In this document: positions 11,867 to 23,939 of the stretch, piece after piece
Layout of the letters: each line of letters begins with the position of its first letter
Position numbering within the stretch: position 1 is the stretch's first letter
DNA from: Deinandra increscens subsp. villosa
Taxonomy: Eukaryota; Streptophyta; Magnoliopsida; Asterales; Asteraceae
Reading direction: 5' to 3'
Length of the DNA: 64,000 nucleotides
Assembly: GCA_039602395.1 (NCBI GenBank)
Contig: JBCNJP010000017.1
Span: 13,232,315 to 13,296,314, forward strand
The notes under the pieces: generated by a model
The model's database searches: none
What the model saw: the letters and a program-made list of their open reading frames with translations, nothing else
Told to the model about the DNA's origin: nothing
Made by a program: the position numbers and the translations under genes

Positions 11867-12526
11867 CTACTTAGTTTTCTTGGGAGATTTCGCAGCAGTT
11901 TTTGAGGGAGATTTGGGTTCTTTAGCCGCAGCAGTCTTCTTGGGCAAAAGAACCGGATTAATGTTGGGAAGAACTCCACCATGAGCTATTGTCACTCCGG
12001 ACAACAATTTTCCGAGCTCCTCATCGTTCCTAATCGCCAACAACAAATGCCTCGGCACTATTCTCGTCTTTTTGTTATCCCTAGCCGCATTTCCGGCCAA
12101 CTCCAAAACCTGCAAAAAACCCAAACATTATTAATCATTTTCAAAGTGGTAAAGTTATAAAAAAAAAAGCCATACTCAAAAAATTTAAAATTTTAAAAGA
12201 AAAAAAGTCACGAAAATACGAGTTTCTAAAAAATTGAGACGGTTAGATGTAAAAGCAGTCGGGTCGGGTCGGATCTGATGATATGAAGTGTAAATGGATT
12301 TGATCGGAAAACTTACTTCGGCGGCGAGGTACTCTAAAACGGCGGCGAGGTAAACCGGAGCACCGGTTCCGACACGTTGAGCGTAACGTCCTTTTTTAAG
12401 GAAACGGCCGATTCTTCCGACGGGGAACTGTAGGCCGGCTCTGACGGAGCGAGTCACGGCTTTCTTACGTGGACCGCCGCCTTTCCTTCCTCCGGCGCCC
12501 TTCTTTAATTTTCCGGTGGCCTCCAT
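11867..12526 (-). CDS. Histone H2A, H2A.W-type heterochromatin variant
   Basis: Two exons, 12317-12526 (70 codons) and 11867-12109 (80 codons plus stop), are joined by a 207-bp intron with GTAAG donor and TTTTTTGCAG acceptor, giving 150 residues. The histone fold is complete: AGLQFPVGRIGRFLKKG, the acidic-patch region AAVLEYLAAEVLELAGNAA, the RHLLLAIRNDEEL stretch and the docking region with GGVLPNIN. The C-terminal tail carries SPSK and KSPKK (about residues 137-150), the minor-groove-binding motif that defines H2A.W. The H2A.X SQ[E/D] motif and H2A.Z features are absent. H2A.W marks constitutive heterochromatin and helps silence transposons. The conserved intron position also fits this class. 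Confidence 0.93.
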
Positions 12527-12961
12527 CTGTTTTCTTTTTTTTTCTTTCGGAAAAGCTGTTTAGGGATGAGTTTGTTGATTTGGAGTAGTGATGGTGGATG
12601 AAGAAGAAAGGACGAGGTTATTTATATTGTGAGCAGGGAGTCGTCTAATGGGTTGGTTGGATTGCGATCCGTGTGAAGGAAAAGGAACCAATGAGATTAT
12701 AGTTTGTATTATTTAATTTAAATAATAATACTAAGGGAAATTCCCAATTTAGCCCTTTTAACCGTCGTTTTTCTCATTTTAGTCTGTTGACCAGATCTGT
12801 TTTTAAAATAGCCCCGAATAATGGTTGCCCAAGATCATAGTCAGGGTTCGTTCGACCGTGCTCTGCATCTAATGAGATTGTGCCATGTCATTGATTACGA
12901 TCGTCGACGTTCACATATCTTTGACAATGACGGTGTTCGTCAACAGCAGTGGAGTCGTCGG
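12527..12961 (-). promoter_or_regulatory. H2A.W promoter and 5' UTR
   Basis: On the minus strand a TATAAATA box lies at 12619-12626, 93 bp upstream of the ATG. Further up, CACGGATC (12666-12673) differs by one base from the plant histone octamer CGCGGATC, and a CCAAT-type element lies at about 12688-12692. These fit an S-phase histone promoter. The block 12550-12961 is duplicated at 17221-17632. Confidence 0.65.
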
Positions 12962-13392
12962 CGATTGTCTAAGGGGAGGGGGTATGGTTGCCACAAGGCT
13001 TCCCCAAGCCATGCTAACCACCCAATAATATTGTGACATGTCAAATTAGGTAAATTGGGCAAGGCTTCAAGCCACACCACATGGTATGGTCGTGGTGTGG
13101 CTTGGGAAGCCACCGAAAATTTAGTTTTTATATATATTTTTTTTTTTTTAATTTTAACAACTTTTAATAAACAAACAACTTTTATATAAAAAAACAAACA
13201 CTAGCATTACGAAATCAAACGTTACAATACTTGAAATTAAAAAAAAAACACGAATATAATTAAAAAAAAACCTAAAAGTTGCATTCCCGACCGCATGTTC
13301 TTCCTCTTCTTCTCCTCCTTCTTCTTCAACTTCTTCTTCGGACTCGGAATCGATTTGACGTCGTGGCTCTCGAAATTGCGTGTTTTGGTACA
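12962..13392. repeat. Hairpin repeat and acidic low-complexity ORF segment
   Basis: About 12980-13115 carries inverted sequence (ggcttccccaagcca against tggcttgggaagcc), a MITE-like palindrome or the end of a PIF/Harbinger-type element. A minus-strand frame (13154-13636) has a Glu-rich run and a basic N-terminal part. The N-terminal part recurs in the paralogous segment (36961-37196), but the Glu-rich part does not. I do not regard it as a proven gene. Confidence 0.35.
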
Positions 13393-14652
13393 TGACGTTG
13401 TAGGCGGTGGTTGTCGGTTTTCTTGACTGGATTTGGTTTCTAGATGTCGGAGCGGTGATTAGTATGGTTTTCTTAGCCGGATGTGGGGGGTTTTCTCTCT
13501 TACGCACAAACAGCTCTTTCTTTCTAAGAGAAATGTGAGAAGTCTGTTGCATTTGACGTAGCGCTACGAAGCGTTGTCGCCGTCGATTTATCTGATGGCT
13601 ACTGCTATGTTGTTGGCTGTTGAATCTGATGTTCATTTTAGCTCTTGAAATTAATATCTAAATTTAGATCTGACTCATATTTGAGCATGTTGTTTTACGG
13701 CCTTCGATGATAGCAGGTCAGTCTCTATATATCAACTGTCTACTAAACATGCTATTTCTTTATTGGTTTCAATGCTTCACGAGTTGAGGTCACCTGAGAT
13801 GAGATCTAATCTTATCTCTGGGCTCGAACCTGTGATTTTCGTGTGACATTGACTACTGCTATGTTGTTGGCTGTTGAATCTGATGCTCATTTTAGCTCTT
13901 GAAATTAAGATCTAAATTTAAATTTGACTCATATTTGAGCATGTTGTTTTACGGCCTTCGACGATAGCTGACGAGTCTCTATATATCAACCGTCCACTAA
14001 ACATGCTATTTCGTTATTGGTTTCGATGTTTCACGAGTTGAGGTCGTATGAGATGAGAATCTGAGATCTAATCTTATCTTTGTGCTCGAACTTGTGATTT
14101 TCATGCGGCATTACCTATGTTTTTCGTCGTTATCTTATCATCTTCTGAATTGGCTATGATGAAGTTATATCTTAATCCATTGAAGAGAAAAAGTGATACC
14201 ATTCATCTTGGCGAGGCAATTTTTTTTTGCAGGCATGTTTAGTGTCTTTATTTGCTCAATTGGTTACAGATCTGAGCCGACTTTCGATATTGGGTTATAG
14301 TTAGATTTAAAGATATGTTTCGTGTTTGACAATTTCATTTTCACTTTGGGTATTTGTTTTAGTGTTTAGTTTTATGGATATATTTTCGTTTGAACTTTGA
14401 ACTTCTATTTTAGTACCAACTCAGTTTACAGATATGCATCTCTCTGAATCATCATATTCATCTCTCTGAATCATCATATTGTATTTCAATGATATGTTTC
14501 TGTTTTTTAAGCTTTTGTTTTAATCGATTGCTTAGTTGGGTTTTTGAATGGCTAGGCTTTAAGCTATTGATTCTATTTTTTCTGATCAGGGATTTAAAAA
14601 CACTGTTTTAATTACTTAATTGCTCGAAGGTTATGTGGACTTCAGTTGAGGT

Positions 14653-15577
14653 TGTATGCCACGCTACTTGAAATTAAATGCGAATTTGTAAACAGAAATA
14701 GTAACAATATTATTTTTATTAAATCAGAACAATACTATTACACTACAGAAGGAGTAGAAGCAGAATAACGAAAATAAATGCAAAAAACATAAAACAACGA
14801 AGCCAGAGCTCGTGTTGAACACGATTTCCTTAAAACGGATTTCGGTCTGTTTCCCAGGATACGGTGGCTAAAGCAACGTATTGCCGGAGTTGTTACTTGC
14901 CTGAGATCACAGAGAGAGTCGAGAAGAGCAGAGGAGAATGAAGTTTCGGTATATTTTTTCTGTCTGATATCGACGGGTTTATATAGCCACGAAATGGATT
15001 GCTGTCCAAGACAACAATCAGCATTAAACTCGATTATCAGTTTCTAAAATAGCTGATTTCGTATTAACTAGGATAGAGTGTTCTCCAAGATCAAATCATT
15101 TCCAAAAATAACTAGCGAGAGGAGCAAAAACCGCTATGTGCAAACCCGACCATTTTCGAGTCGCATTCGTGTCCGCAGGATGCGCGAGCGCGCCCAAGAT
15201 TTTTAACCGGGTTTCTCATTTTTCTGCACCCCCACCCCCCCCCCCCCCCCGCGCGTAGATGTTGGAGTATAAAGTGATAATACAATTTGATAACCATCCA
15301 AGTTTCTTGGCTTATAACCCACACTTCATTTTAAACCATTTCCAATGTGGGACAAATGGTTTCTAGCTCAAATATATATAGTTTGTAGACCACACTTTGA
15401 GCATGGATATCTCATTCACCTCTTAATCACTTTGGACGTTTAATATCTCTTTGGAAAGCCCTTGCCCTAGGCTATTCAACCATATCAAATAACCCGTCTA
15501 ATTATTATATCTACATATAAATAATTAGGTCCAAAGTTTAGGAAAAATTACATATTTTCCCTATTTTTTTTCCAACG
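14653..15577 (-). mobile_element. 3' LTR of Copia copy A
   Basis: A 925-bp LTR on the minus strand whose plus-strand start is tgtatgccacgctac. It is preceded by gaggt, the same target duplication as the full element at 41576-48059. A TATA-like tatataaa on the minus strand lies at about 14975-14990. A C16 homopolymer at 15235-15250 corresponds to C12 and C6 in the other two LTR copies. Confidence 0.85.
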
Positions 15578-16657
15578 ATCCCCCACATGAATGGAGATCG
15601 ATGGAGCAAAGTACTCGATCATTCTGAATTCTCAACAGTTGAGTCTTGCGTATGATAGGTAGGTGTCCCCTTTGAACCTTCCCTTGTAAAATGTACTTAG
15701 CCTCCTGGCTGTCAGTAGACGGCGATGTCTTTGAACTGAGCTTCCGTTTGTGTAGGCGACAATACACTTTACACAGGACTCTTCTTGACAGTATCAACTC
15801 CTCATAGTCGTGTCCTTTATGGTCCTGAACACTTGCCTGGTTCTGCGAGAGTCTTAAGAAATTAGCCCCCACATTTCTCTTCGAAGCGACCCCACTTCTC
15901 TCTCACATAGTGATTCCTCGAATCATTAAAAGTTGGAAGCTTATCCTCACTGTCACTGTTTAATAAAGGAACGGGTTTGGAAGTTTTGGAAACTTCCTTT
16001 TAGTTTCGGGAGTAGTTATATCATGACTTCCCCACAGTGACCTCCTCAATTCATACAAGTAGGTTGTCCTATTGAACCTAGATCTTGGAATCTCCAGTCA
16101 CATATGTTAGGTTTCCTTCGTATGAATTATACATTCACGGGCTTCAATCCCATTCCTCTTGATGACCTATATACTGCCTCTCTGCTTAAGCCTTTAGTAA
16201 GCGGATCCGCTATATTATCAGCTGACCTTACATAGTCAATCGTGATAATCCCCGTTGAGAGCAGTTGTCGTATAGTGGTATGCCTACGTCGAATGTGTCG
16301 AGACTTCCCATTATATATTGCGCTATGAGCACTACCAATCGCCGATTGGCTATCACAATGTATAATAATGGCCGTTACCGGCTTGGGCCACCTGGGTATG
16401 TCCTCGGTAAATTGACGTAACCACTCAGCTTCTTCTCCACATTTGTCCAAAGCAATAAACTCAGATTCCATCGTTGATCTGGCTATAACCGTTTGCTTTG
16501 ACGATTTCCAAGACACAACTCCACCTCCAAGTGTAAACACGTATCCACTAGTTGCTCTTGAATCCTTTATATCAGAGATCCAGTTCGCATCGGTGTATCC
16601 TTCAATCACTGCTGGGTGTTTTGAGTAATGTAGTCCGTAATCACGAGTGTACCTCAC
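15578..16657 (-). pseudogene. 3' end of Copia polyprotein, RNase H fragment
   Basis: The minus-strand frame 16127-16657 encodes the C-terminal RNase H region (GYTDANWISDIKDSR, SGYVFTLGGG, WKSSKQTVIARSTMESEFIA, ending LSREAVYRSSRGMGLKP). It is nearly identical to the same part of the full Copia at 43045-44325. The frame is cut at 16657 by insertion or joining of another Copia LTR. The residues the translated frame shows upstream of that point come from the foreign LTR. Untranslated 3' sequence and the LTR lie at lower coordinates. Confidence 0.85.
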
Positions 16658-17220
16658 TGTTGATACATGGTTCCTGATCGTCATGTGAAGTATCGAATAC
16701 AAGACGAAGACTCACAAGATTGCTGAGGTCCGAACTCCCAGCGAACCTGGAGTTCGGACGGCTCCGAGCTTGTGGCGAACCTGAGGTTCGGCCAGTCGTG
16801 AGTTCAGCCTATAAATAGGTTTGTCTTGTATAGTTTTAGGGAGCTTCGGTGTCATAAACTTTCTAAGTGTACTTTGTGGTCTCTGTGGTTAATACAAGTC
16901 TCAGTTGTATTTACTCTCTGTGTTTTACTCGTTTACATTGATTTCTATACGACTAAGTAGAAGATTCACACGCTCACGCACTTTCAAGTGGTATCAGAGC
17001 TTTTGGTTTATTCTACTAGTCGGAGATCAGTGTTTTTCGAGTTATCGAGTTCAAATTCACGTTTTTGACTTTCAAAACTCGTTTTTCATCTTCATTTCTC
17101 GAAATTCTCGTTCAGAGCATCATGATTCATGTCCAAAATGTTTGTGTTTGTTCGTATTCAGTTGATTGAGTGTTTACAGCTCGAGAGGTGTCGAATTCAG
17201 TGAGTTTTTCCGAATTTCGA
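16658..17220 (+). mobile_element. Truncated Copia-type element: 5' LTR, PBS and leader
   Basis: An LTR of 329 bp (16658-16986) begins TGTTGATACATGG, ends TTTCA and holds a TATA box (cctataaatagg, about 16808-16819). Two bases later comes the canonical Copia primer-binding site tggtatcagagc (16989-17000), complementary to initiator tRNA-Met. About 220 bp of untranslated leader follow before the sequence switches at 17221 to a copy of the H2A.W promoter. No gag or pol is left. Confidence 0.78.
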
Positions 17221-17632
17221 GAAAAGCTGTTTAGGGATGAGTTTGTTGATTTGGAGTAGTGATGGTGGATGAAGAAGAAAGGATGAGGTTATTTATATTG
17301 TGAGCAGGGAGTCGTCTAATGGGTTGGTTGGATTGCGATCCGTGTGAAGGAAAAGGAACCAATGAGATTATAGTTTGTATTATTTAATTTAAATATAATA
17401 CTAAGGGAAATTCCTAATTTAGCCCTTTTAACCGTCGTTTTTCTCATTTTAGTCTGTTGACCAGATCTGTTTTTAAAATAGCCCCGAATAATGGTTGCCC
17501 AAGATCATAGTCAGGGTTCGTTCGACCGGGCTCTGCATCCAATGAGATTGTGCTATGTCATTGACTACGGTCGTCGACGTTCTCATATATCTGACAATGA
17601 CGGTGTTCGTCTAACAGTAGTGGAGTCGTCGG
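17221..17632 (-). repeat. Duplicate of the H2A.W promoter without its gene
   Basis: About 97% identical to 12550-12961 in the same orientation, including the minus-strand TATA box (17290-17297) and the octamer-like site. The ATG, 5' end of the UTR and coding region are missing. The promoter now faces the truncated Copia leader. Sequence beyond 17632 (to about 17880) is probably the original upstream region, which is absent next to copy 1. Confidence 0.85.
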
Positions 17633-17880
17633 TATCGCCAGAGTTACCGACGACTGTTATTTAATTTTTAAATCTAAACCCTCTATTTTTCGTGATCGTC
17701 CGACCCTATACCATCACAGTCGACGACCATTTAATATTTAATTTTTTTTATTTTAATTTTTATTTCAGATTGTTTTTTTTTTAATTTTCCATACTTTTTT
17801 TAAGCAAAATTTAGTTAAAAGAAAATATTTATAAAATAAGGTCGTCACGACTTTATTTATGGGTCTGTTGGCTATGCCCG

Positions 17881-19015
17881 CAGTCCTCGGCATGGTTGTA
17901 AAGCTCCCCGCCTACAACCGATTACTCTCTGAGTACTCTCCGCCTACGCCTAGTCCACCACTACTTGGGTTGTTGCTAAGAATGGCCTTCCGAGGATGAA
18001 TGATACCTCCTTATCCTCCTCCATATCGAGGACAACGAAGTCAGCAAGGTAAACAAACTCTCCTACATTGACCAGGAGGTTCTCAACTATTCCTGAAGTA
18101 TATTTCACTGACCTGTCAGCCAGCTGGATGCTCATCCTGGTAGGTGTGGGTTTACCAAGGTTCAACTTGTTGAACATGGAGGATGGCATAAGGTTTATGC
18201 TAGCCCCCAGATCCGCAAGTGCGTTTGAAACCGCGATATCCCTAACAACGCAAGGTATAGTGTGAAGCTACAAGGATCCATTTGCTTTCGGGGAATCGTG
18301 CTTGATAGAATGGCAGAGCATTCCTCCCCTAGGCTGAAAAAGTTGAGTTTGGCGATTTTGCGCTTGTTGGTCAGGAAGTCTTTCATGAACTTTGTGTACT
18401 TTGGCATCTGTGAAAGAACTTCTGTAGAGACCTAGAAAATGAGGCTTTTGCATTAGATGAATTTTGGGTTTAGGTTAATACTTGTGGGCTAGTAACTATT
18501 TGTAATTGGGCTAACTTTTATAGGTTTAATATGGGTTTTGGGTCCGATCGGTTTAATGTGGGCTTAGGGTTCGAAATCTTGTAAAGAGATTGACTTGTTT
18601 ACCAAGTCAATCTCTCCTATATATAGACCCACCTTATTTCGGTTTAGGGTTGCTTGTGTTTTTGCGGATTGTGTGGTATAACCGAGACCTCTTAGGTGAT
18701 CGGTTCTAGGTGTTTGGCAATCAACATTCAAGGTTTCTCAAGTTTACTCATCGGTTTGTGTTCGTTATTTGTGTTTTCATATTATTCGATTATTGCTTAT
18801 ATTGTTCATACTTGAATCACCTAGCTAAACCTGCAGGAGCCCCTTGATATTTCCAATCATCGCCATCTTTTTCTTCTTTTTGTTCCGCCTCTTGATTATA
18901 CTTGCTAAAAATATTTTGTACCCCTAAGAATTTTTCCTCGAGACACTCCTCTTCATCCTCGTATACATCATACACGGGAGGAAAATCATAGAGAATGTCA
19001 CCATTGGTAGGATGC
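17881..19015 (-). pseudogene. Ty3/Gypsy gag-protease remnant, distal part
   Basis: Minus-strand frames encode a retropepsin-like segment (MPSSMFNKLNLGKPTPTRMS, VGEFVYLADFVVLDMEEDKE, FILGRPFLATT; 17950-18189) and an upstream gag-protease linker (MPKYTKFMKDFLTNKRKIAK). At 18831-19015 a gag segment reads TNGDILYDFPPVYDVYEDEE, which continues into 24975-25221 on the other side of the Copia insertion. About 18430-18830 holds a TATA-bearing (ctatatataga), LTR-like piece of unclear origin inside the remnant. Frameshifts and stops make it dead. Confidence 0.72.
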
Positions 19016-19466
19016 TGTTATGAATCATGGTAGAAAACTCTCGAAACATACAACAATGAAGAGCAAAGAACAAGAACTGAACGTTGAAGAACTCAACGAT
19101 CAACAAACAATCTACAAACAGACTCAACAAAGACTCGAAGAAACCCTAACACTCAAAGAGAGAAAAATAGATGTATCGGCTGAATCAACAGAAGACCAAA
19201 AGAAGACTAATGCCCTAAACTCGATTAGAAGCTTTTATATCCAGACGCTCCCACCGACTTATCCACAGCCCGGAACTTCAGCCCAAGTCCAAGAAAGCCC
19301 ACAAAGCTTCCATCTCCTGGATCAACCCAATCACACCTAAAATAAAATAAACACATTACAAACAAATTTAAGTTGGTATTGTTTATTTCAAATAAATAAT
19401 ATTTAAGGACAAGAAATGAAAGAATACAAAATATGTGTATTCTTCACATCCCCCCCCCCCCCCCCC

Positions 19467-22400
19467 AATTCGATGTCCGAAAACAATCAAACATGCCCAA
19501 ACTATTAGTTAGTTTGTCATGCTGACCAACGAACAGACTCTTTGTAAATATATCTGCAAGTTGATTCCCAGATTGAATTCCAAGTGTTTCAACCAACCCA
19601 GATGTAATTTTTTCCCGAAGGAAAAACAAGTCAATTTCAAAATGTTTAGTCCTTTCGTGAAAAACAGGATTTGCAGCAATGGACAAAGCTGCACTACTAT
19701 CACAATACAAAGGTATTGGTAAACCAACATCAATCCCCAAATCATGTAAGGTATTTAATATCCACATGACTTCACATGTTGCAGCACACATTGCTCTATA
19801 TTCAGCCTCAGCTGAAGATCGAGAAACAGTGCTCTGTTTCTTACTTTTCCAGGAAACCAAAGACTTTCCCAACTTAATACAAAATCCTGTTACTGATTTT
19901 CTTGAAACCAAACACTTGGCCCAATCTGAATCTGAGTAAGCAGACAAAGTCAGATTGTGACTTTTACTGAGCAAAATCCCCTTTCCATGAGACTTTTTAA
20001 GGTATCTTAGCAATCTAAGAGCCAGTTTCAGATGACAATTAGTAGGTGCATGCATATATTGGCTAAGAAACTGAACAACATATGAAATATCAGTTTGAGT
20101 ATGACACAAATAAATCAGTTTACCTATAAGTTTTTGAAACCCTGACACATTCTTAAGAAGCTCAGTATCCTTTTTACAAGAATCAGCAGTTACATAATGT
20201 GGCTCAAGTGGAGTATTGACTGGTTTAGAACCAGTAAGTCCAAACTCAGCAAGTAATTCAGTACAGAATTTTCTTTAAGACAAGCACAATCCATTATTAG
20301 TTTCAACAACTTCAATTCAAAGAAAGTATTTTAATGTTCCCAAATCCTTAATAAGAAATTGTTCTCTTAATAGTTTCTTTACATTTTCAATATCAACATT
20401 ACTATTACCAGTTATAATAATGTCATCCACATATACAAGAAGCACAGTAAAAACAGAATCAGTTGATCTAACAAATAAAGAATAATCACTTTTACTTTTA
20501 GTAAAACCTATTTTAATTAAGGCAGAAACAAGTTTTTCATTCCACATCCTGGGAGCTTGCTTCAACCCATATAAAGATTTTACTAGTTTACAAACTTTAT
20601 TATCATCTTTTGAAAAATACCCTTCTGGTAATTTCATATACACATCTTCATATAGATCACCATACAAAAATGCATTGTTAATATCAAGCTGAAACAAAGA
20701 CCAACCTTTACTAATGGCAACAGTTAAAAACACATCTGACAGTGACCATTTTAACAACAGGAGAGAAAGTTTCATCAAAATCTATCCCTTCTGTTTGACT
20801 ATACCCTTTAGCAACTAACCTAGCTTTGTATCTCTCTATTTCACCATTTGACTTGTATTTAATTTTATATATCCACTTGCACCCTATTGGTTTTCTACCA
20901 GGAGGCAAATCAACAATAATCCAGGTGTTATTTCTGTTTAAGGCATTCATTTCTTCATTCATAGTTGTTATCCAATTATTATCAGTAACAGCTTCCCTAA
21001 ATGACCTAGGTTCAACAGTTTTATTAATCATACAAGCAAACAGTTTATTCTCAACAGATAGGTTAGAGTAATTCACAACCTTTTCTAAGCCATACTTAAC
21101 TTTCCCTTCAATCACATAATCATTTAATTTTGCAGGGATAACTGACTTTCTAGTAGACCTCCATTTGACAGTTGATGGTGTCATATCAGAATTAATACCA
21201 GCAGGAGTACCCTCAGATGGGCTAGTGAATTCAATTTCATTTTCATTTGAATCATGATACCCTACCCCCACTGGGTTCAGCTGTGCTAGATGAGTGGTCC
21301 TTATCAGAACCAGTCTGAGACTGAGGAGCATTTCCCCCCTGCATCTGCTCAGCTGAACTACCAGGTTGCCAGGTTTCACTAGAAACATCACATGTTTTCC
21401 CCCTATCATCATCGGAATTTGAACCCCTTAAGTCACTTTGATTGTTTGGTTCATTAGAAAAAAATTGATCATAGAAATGTAAATGATCAGTTTGACTATC
21501 AATTGAAACTAAAGAAGGATCTTGATGTTCAGTAGTTTTAAAGGGATAAACATTTTCATAAAAACAGACATCTCTAGAAAAAAACAGTTTTTTTGTATCC
21601 AAACTCCAAAGTTTATATCCCTTTTTCTCATTTGAATAGCCTAATAAAACATATTTTTCAGCATGTTCAGAAAATTTATTAGGATTGTTTAGAACTGTAG
21701 AAAACACCAAACAGCCAAAGTTCCTTAAGTGTCCTAAAGGGGGTTTTTTTTCCAAACAACAGTTCATATGGAGATCTACCATTAAGTACAGAAGATGGCA
21801 GCCTGTTAATCAAATAGGTTGCAGTCAGTATAGTTTCAGGCCAAAACCTTAAGGGAATACCAGATTGAAAGAGCAAAGACCTAGCAACATTCAAGAGATG
21901 TCTATGTTTCCTTTCAGCAACCCCATTTTGCTGAGGGGTGTATGCAATTGTGGTTTGATGAATAATACCACGTTTTTTTGTAAAATTAGAAAATTGATTA
22001 TTAACAAATTCAGTACCATTGTCACTCCTTAACACTTTAACCCTTTTTTCAAACTGGTTTTGAATCAAATTAAAAAGATGTTCAACATTGTCTAAAACTT
22101 CCAACTTAGACTTTAACAGGTAAACCCAGACAGCCCTAGAAAAATCATCAACAACAGTTAAGAAATATTTATAACCATCCTGACTTTCAACCTTATAAGG
22201 TCCCCACACATCAAGATGCAAAATATCTCCTAACTGTGTAGTTTTGTGATCACTGAGAGGAAATGGATCTCTATGCTGCTTAGCTTTATGACACACTTCA
22301 CAAGGGGAAGATCCCTCACTAAGTTTAAGATCTAAAAAATCCTTTAAGACTATAAGAACTTGATCAGAGGGATGCCCCAGCCTAGAGTGCCACAAAGAAC

Positions 22401-23310
22401 TACTAAATTTACTTGCTAGACAGACCTTATTATTCACAGTAGACACATTACTAAAATATAGCCCATCAACTTGACTACCAGTCATAAGAGTTTTCCTTGT
22501 GAGTAAATCCTGAACATAACACTTGTTTTCATCAAAAAACACACCCAATTTATTATCCTTAGCACATTTATAAACAGAGACCAAGTTGACATAATAATCT
22601 GGAACTACAAAGACATCCTTTAAAACCACTTCATTACTCAGATGAATGTTCCCAATTTTAGTCACAGTGGCAAATGTACCATTTGGGTGTTTCACCTTAA
22701 TGTTCAAATTTACAACATTTACAGCATTAAAAACATTTTTATCACTTTTAATCATATGTTGATTAGCTCCAGAATAAATTATCCACTCAGTCTCAGAATT
22801 AAACAAGCTACTATTAAAACAGAAACTCTTAGATGTTTTAACATTAGAACACAAGGTGGACAATGCAATACCTCCCATATTACAAACTTGAGTAGAGCCA
22901 CCAGGAGTGTCCCTTATCAATTCCAATAACTTTGTTATTTGATTAGGTGTAAAAGTATTCAAAGAAGGACTAGGTGACTCAGGCTGAGAAGTACAATCAA
23001 CCTGTGAGGACTTTGGAAACTGACCAGAAAATTGATTACCCCTAGGTTTAAATCCTGGAGGATAACCAACCAACTCAAAACATCTCTCCTTCATGTGTCC
23101 TAACTTATTACAATGAGTGCATTTTAGGTTAGGATTAGGACCTCTAGGAGGTCTTCTCAAATTATTATTATTAGAAGAGTTTGGAGACTGAAACCCTCTG
23201 GACACAAACCCAGTACTTTGTCCAGGAGGTTTTTGTAAACCACTACTAAGCCTGTGAGACTCTTCCCTAGAAACAGTAGAAAAAGCATTTTTGACAGTAG
23301 GGAGAGGGTC
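19467..23310 (-). pseudogene. Copia gag knuckle-PR-IN-RT-RNase H, several frameshifts
   Basis: In minus-strand order: zinc knuckle CTHCNKLGHMKERC (about 23110), protease motif reading WIIYSGANQHM with Tyr (codon at 22774-22776) where the catalytic Asp of DSGA is expected, integrase HHCC (HSRLGHP...CEVCHKAK) and the D,D,E core (LDVWGP, SDNGTEF, PQQNGVAERKH). The reverse transcriptase follows (WIYKIKYKSNGEIERYKARL, then YVDD at 20422-20433), then RNase H (YSDSDWAKCLVSRKSVTGFC, SRSSAEAEYRAM, ADIFTKSL). The frame shifts near 21740, 21300, 20750 and 20300, so no full Pol can be made. The C-terminal frame runs into the G17 tract. Confidence 0.88.
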
Positions 23311-23939
23311 TCTGAATCAATAAACTTGTCCTAACAGGTTGATATACATCATCTAAACCCATCAAAAATTGCATAAGTTTGACAAGTTTACCAAAATCAT
23401 TATATGACTTAGATGCCTCACAAGTACAGGGAGGAATCTGAACAATAGCATCAAATTGTTTCCACATTGTGTTTAAAGTGTTAAAATACTCAGACACAGT
23501 ACTACCATTTTGCTTAACAGAATTAATCTTTTGAAACAATTCAAAAACCACAGACCCATCCACCCTATTTTCCTTCAAGTCACTCCAAACCTCAGAGGCA
23601 AGATTGGAGTAAACCTGACCAACATACAGTTCCTCAGACACAGAGTTTAAAATCCAGGTGAGAACTACAGAATTACACATTTCCCACTGTTGGGCCAACA
23701 CAGCATTATCAACAGGTTTAGCACACGTACCATCAATGAAACCTATCTTGTGTTTAATCCTCAAGGCAAGTTTCATTGCATTGGCCCAAACATTGTAATT
23801 CTCAGTTCCCTTCAATTTAATCAAAACAACAGTTAGGCTACTAGAATCACTAGCATGAAGATAGAGAGGGTCAGTGGCCTCAATCTTACTAACAAGAGTG
23901 GCAGAAGTACCAGGATCAATGGTAGACATATTAACAGAA
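23267..23939 (-). pseudogene. Copia gag, N-terminal part
   Basis: From ATG at 23939 (MSTIDPGTSATLV), the frame encodes a Copia-type gag domain (LKGTENYNVWANAMKLAL, the WSDLKENRVDGSVVFEL region, YFNTLNTMWKQF). It stays open to about 23312, where the conserved continuation moves to another frame. That marks a one-base frameshift ahead of the zinc knuckle. Gag forms the virus-like particle of the element in the cytoplasm. Confidence 0.8.

Larger units (their letters stand above)
13393..16657. repeat. Segmental duplication, copy A (partner 36953-43574)
   Basis: This block matches 36953-37210 joined to 40619-43574 almost base for base, including sequence outside the Copia LTR, so one copy derives from the other after the Copia had already inserted. 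It contains a two-copy tandem repeat with a period of about 254 bp (13601-13854 and 13855 to about 14106, sharing gagcatgttgttttacg), then a 3' LTR and the 3' end of a minus-strand Copia. It stops abruptly at 16657 where another Copia LTR begins. Confidence 0.85.

Noticed and set aside
13154..13636. 160-residue minus-strand ORF with a Glu-rich run as a gene
   Set aside because: The paralogous copy at 36849-37196 keeps only part of the frame with a different C-terminus, there is no recognisable domain, and it lies in repeat DNA.
17221..17632. A second H2A gene next to the promoter copy
   Set aside because: No histone-fold coding sequence lies downstream of this copy. It passes straight into a Copia leader.
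19020..19340. 106-residue plus-strand ORF, also at 24546-24866
   Set aside because: Both copies lie in the two LTRs of the Copia element. They are open on the opposite strand and match no known protein.
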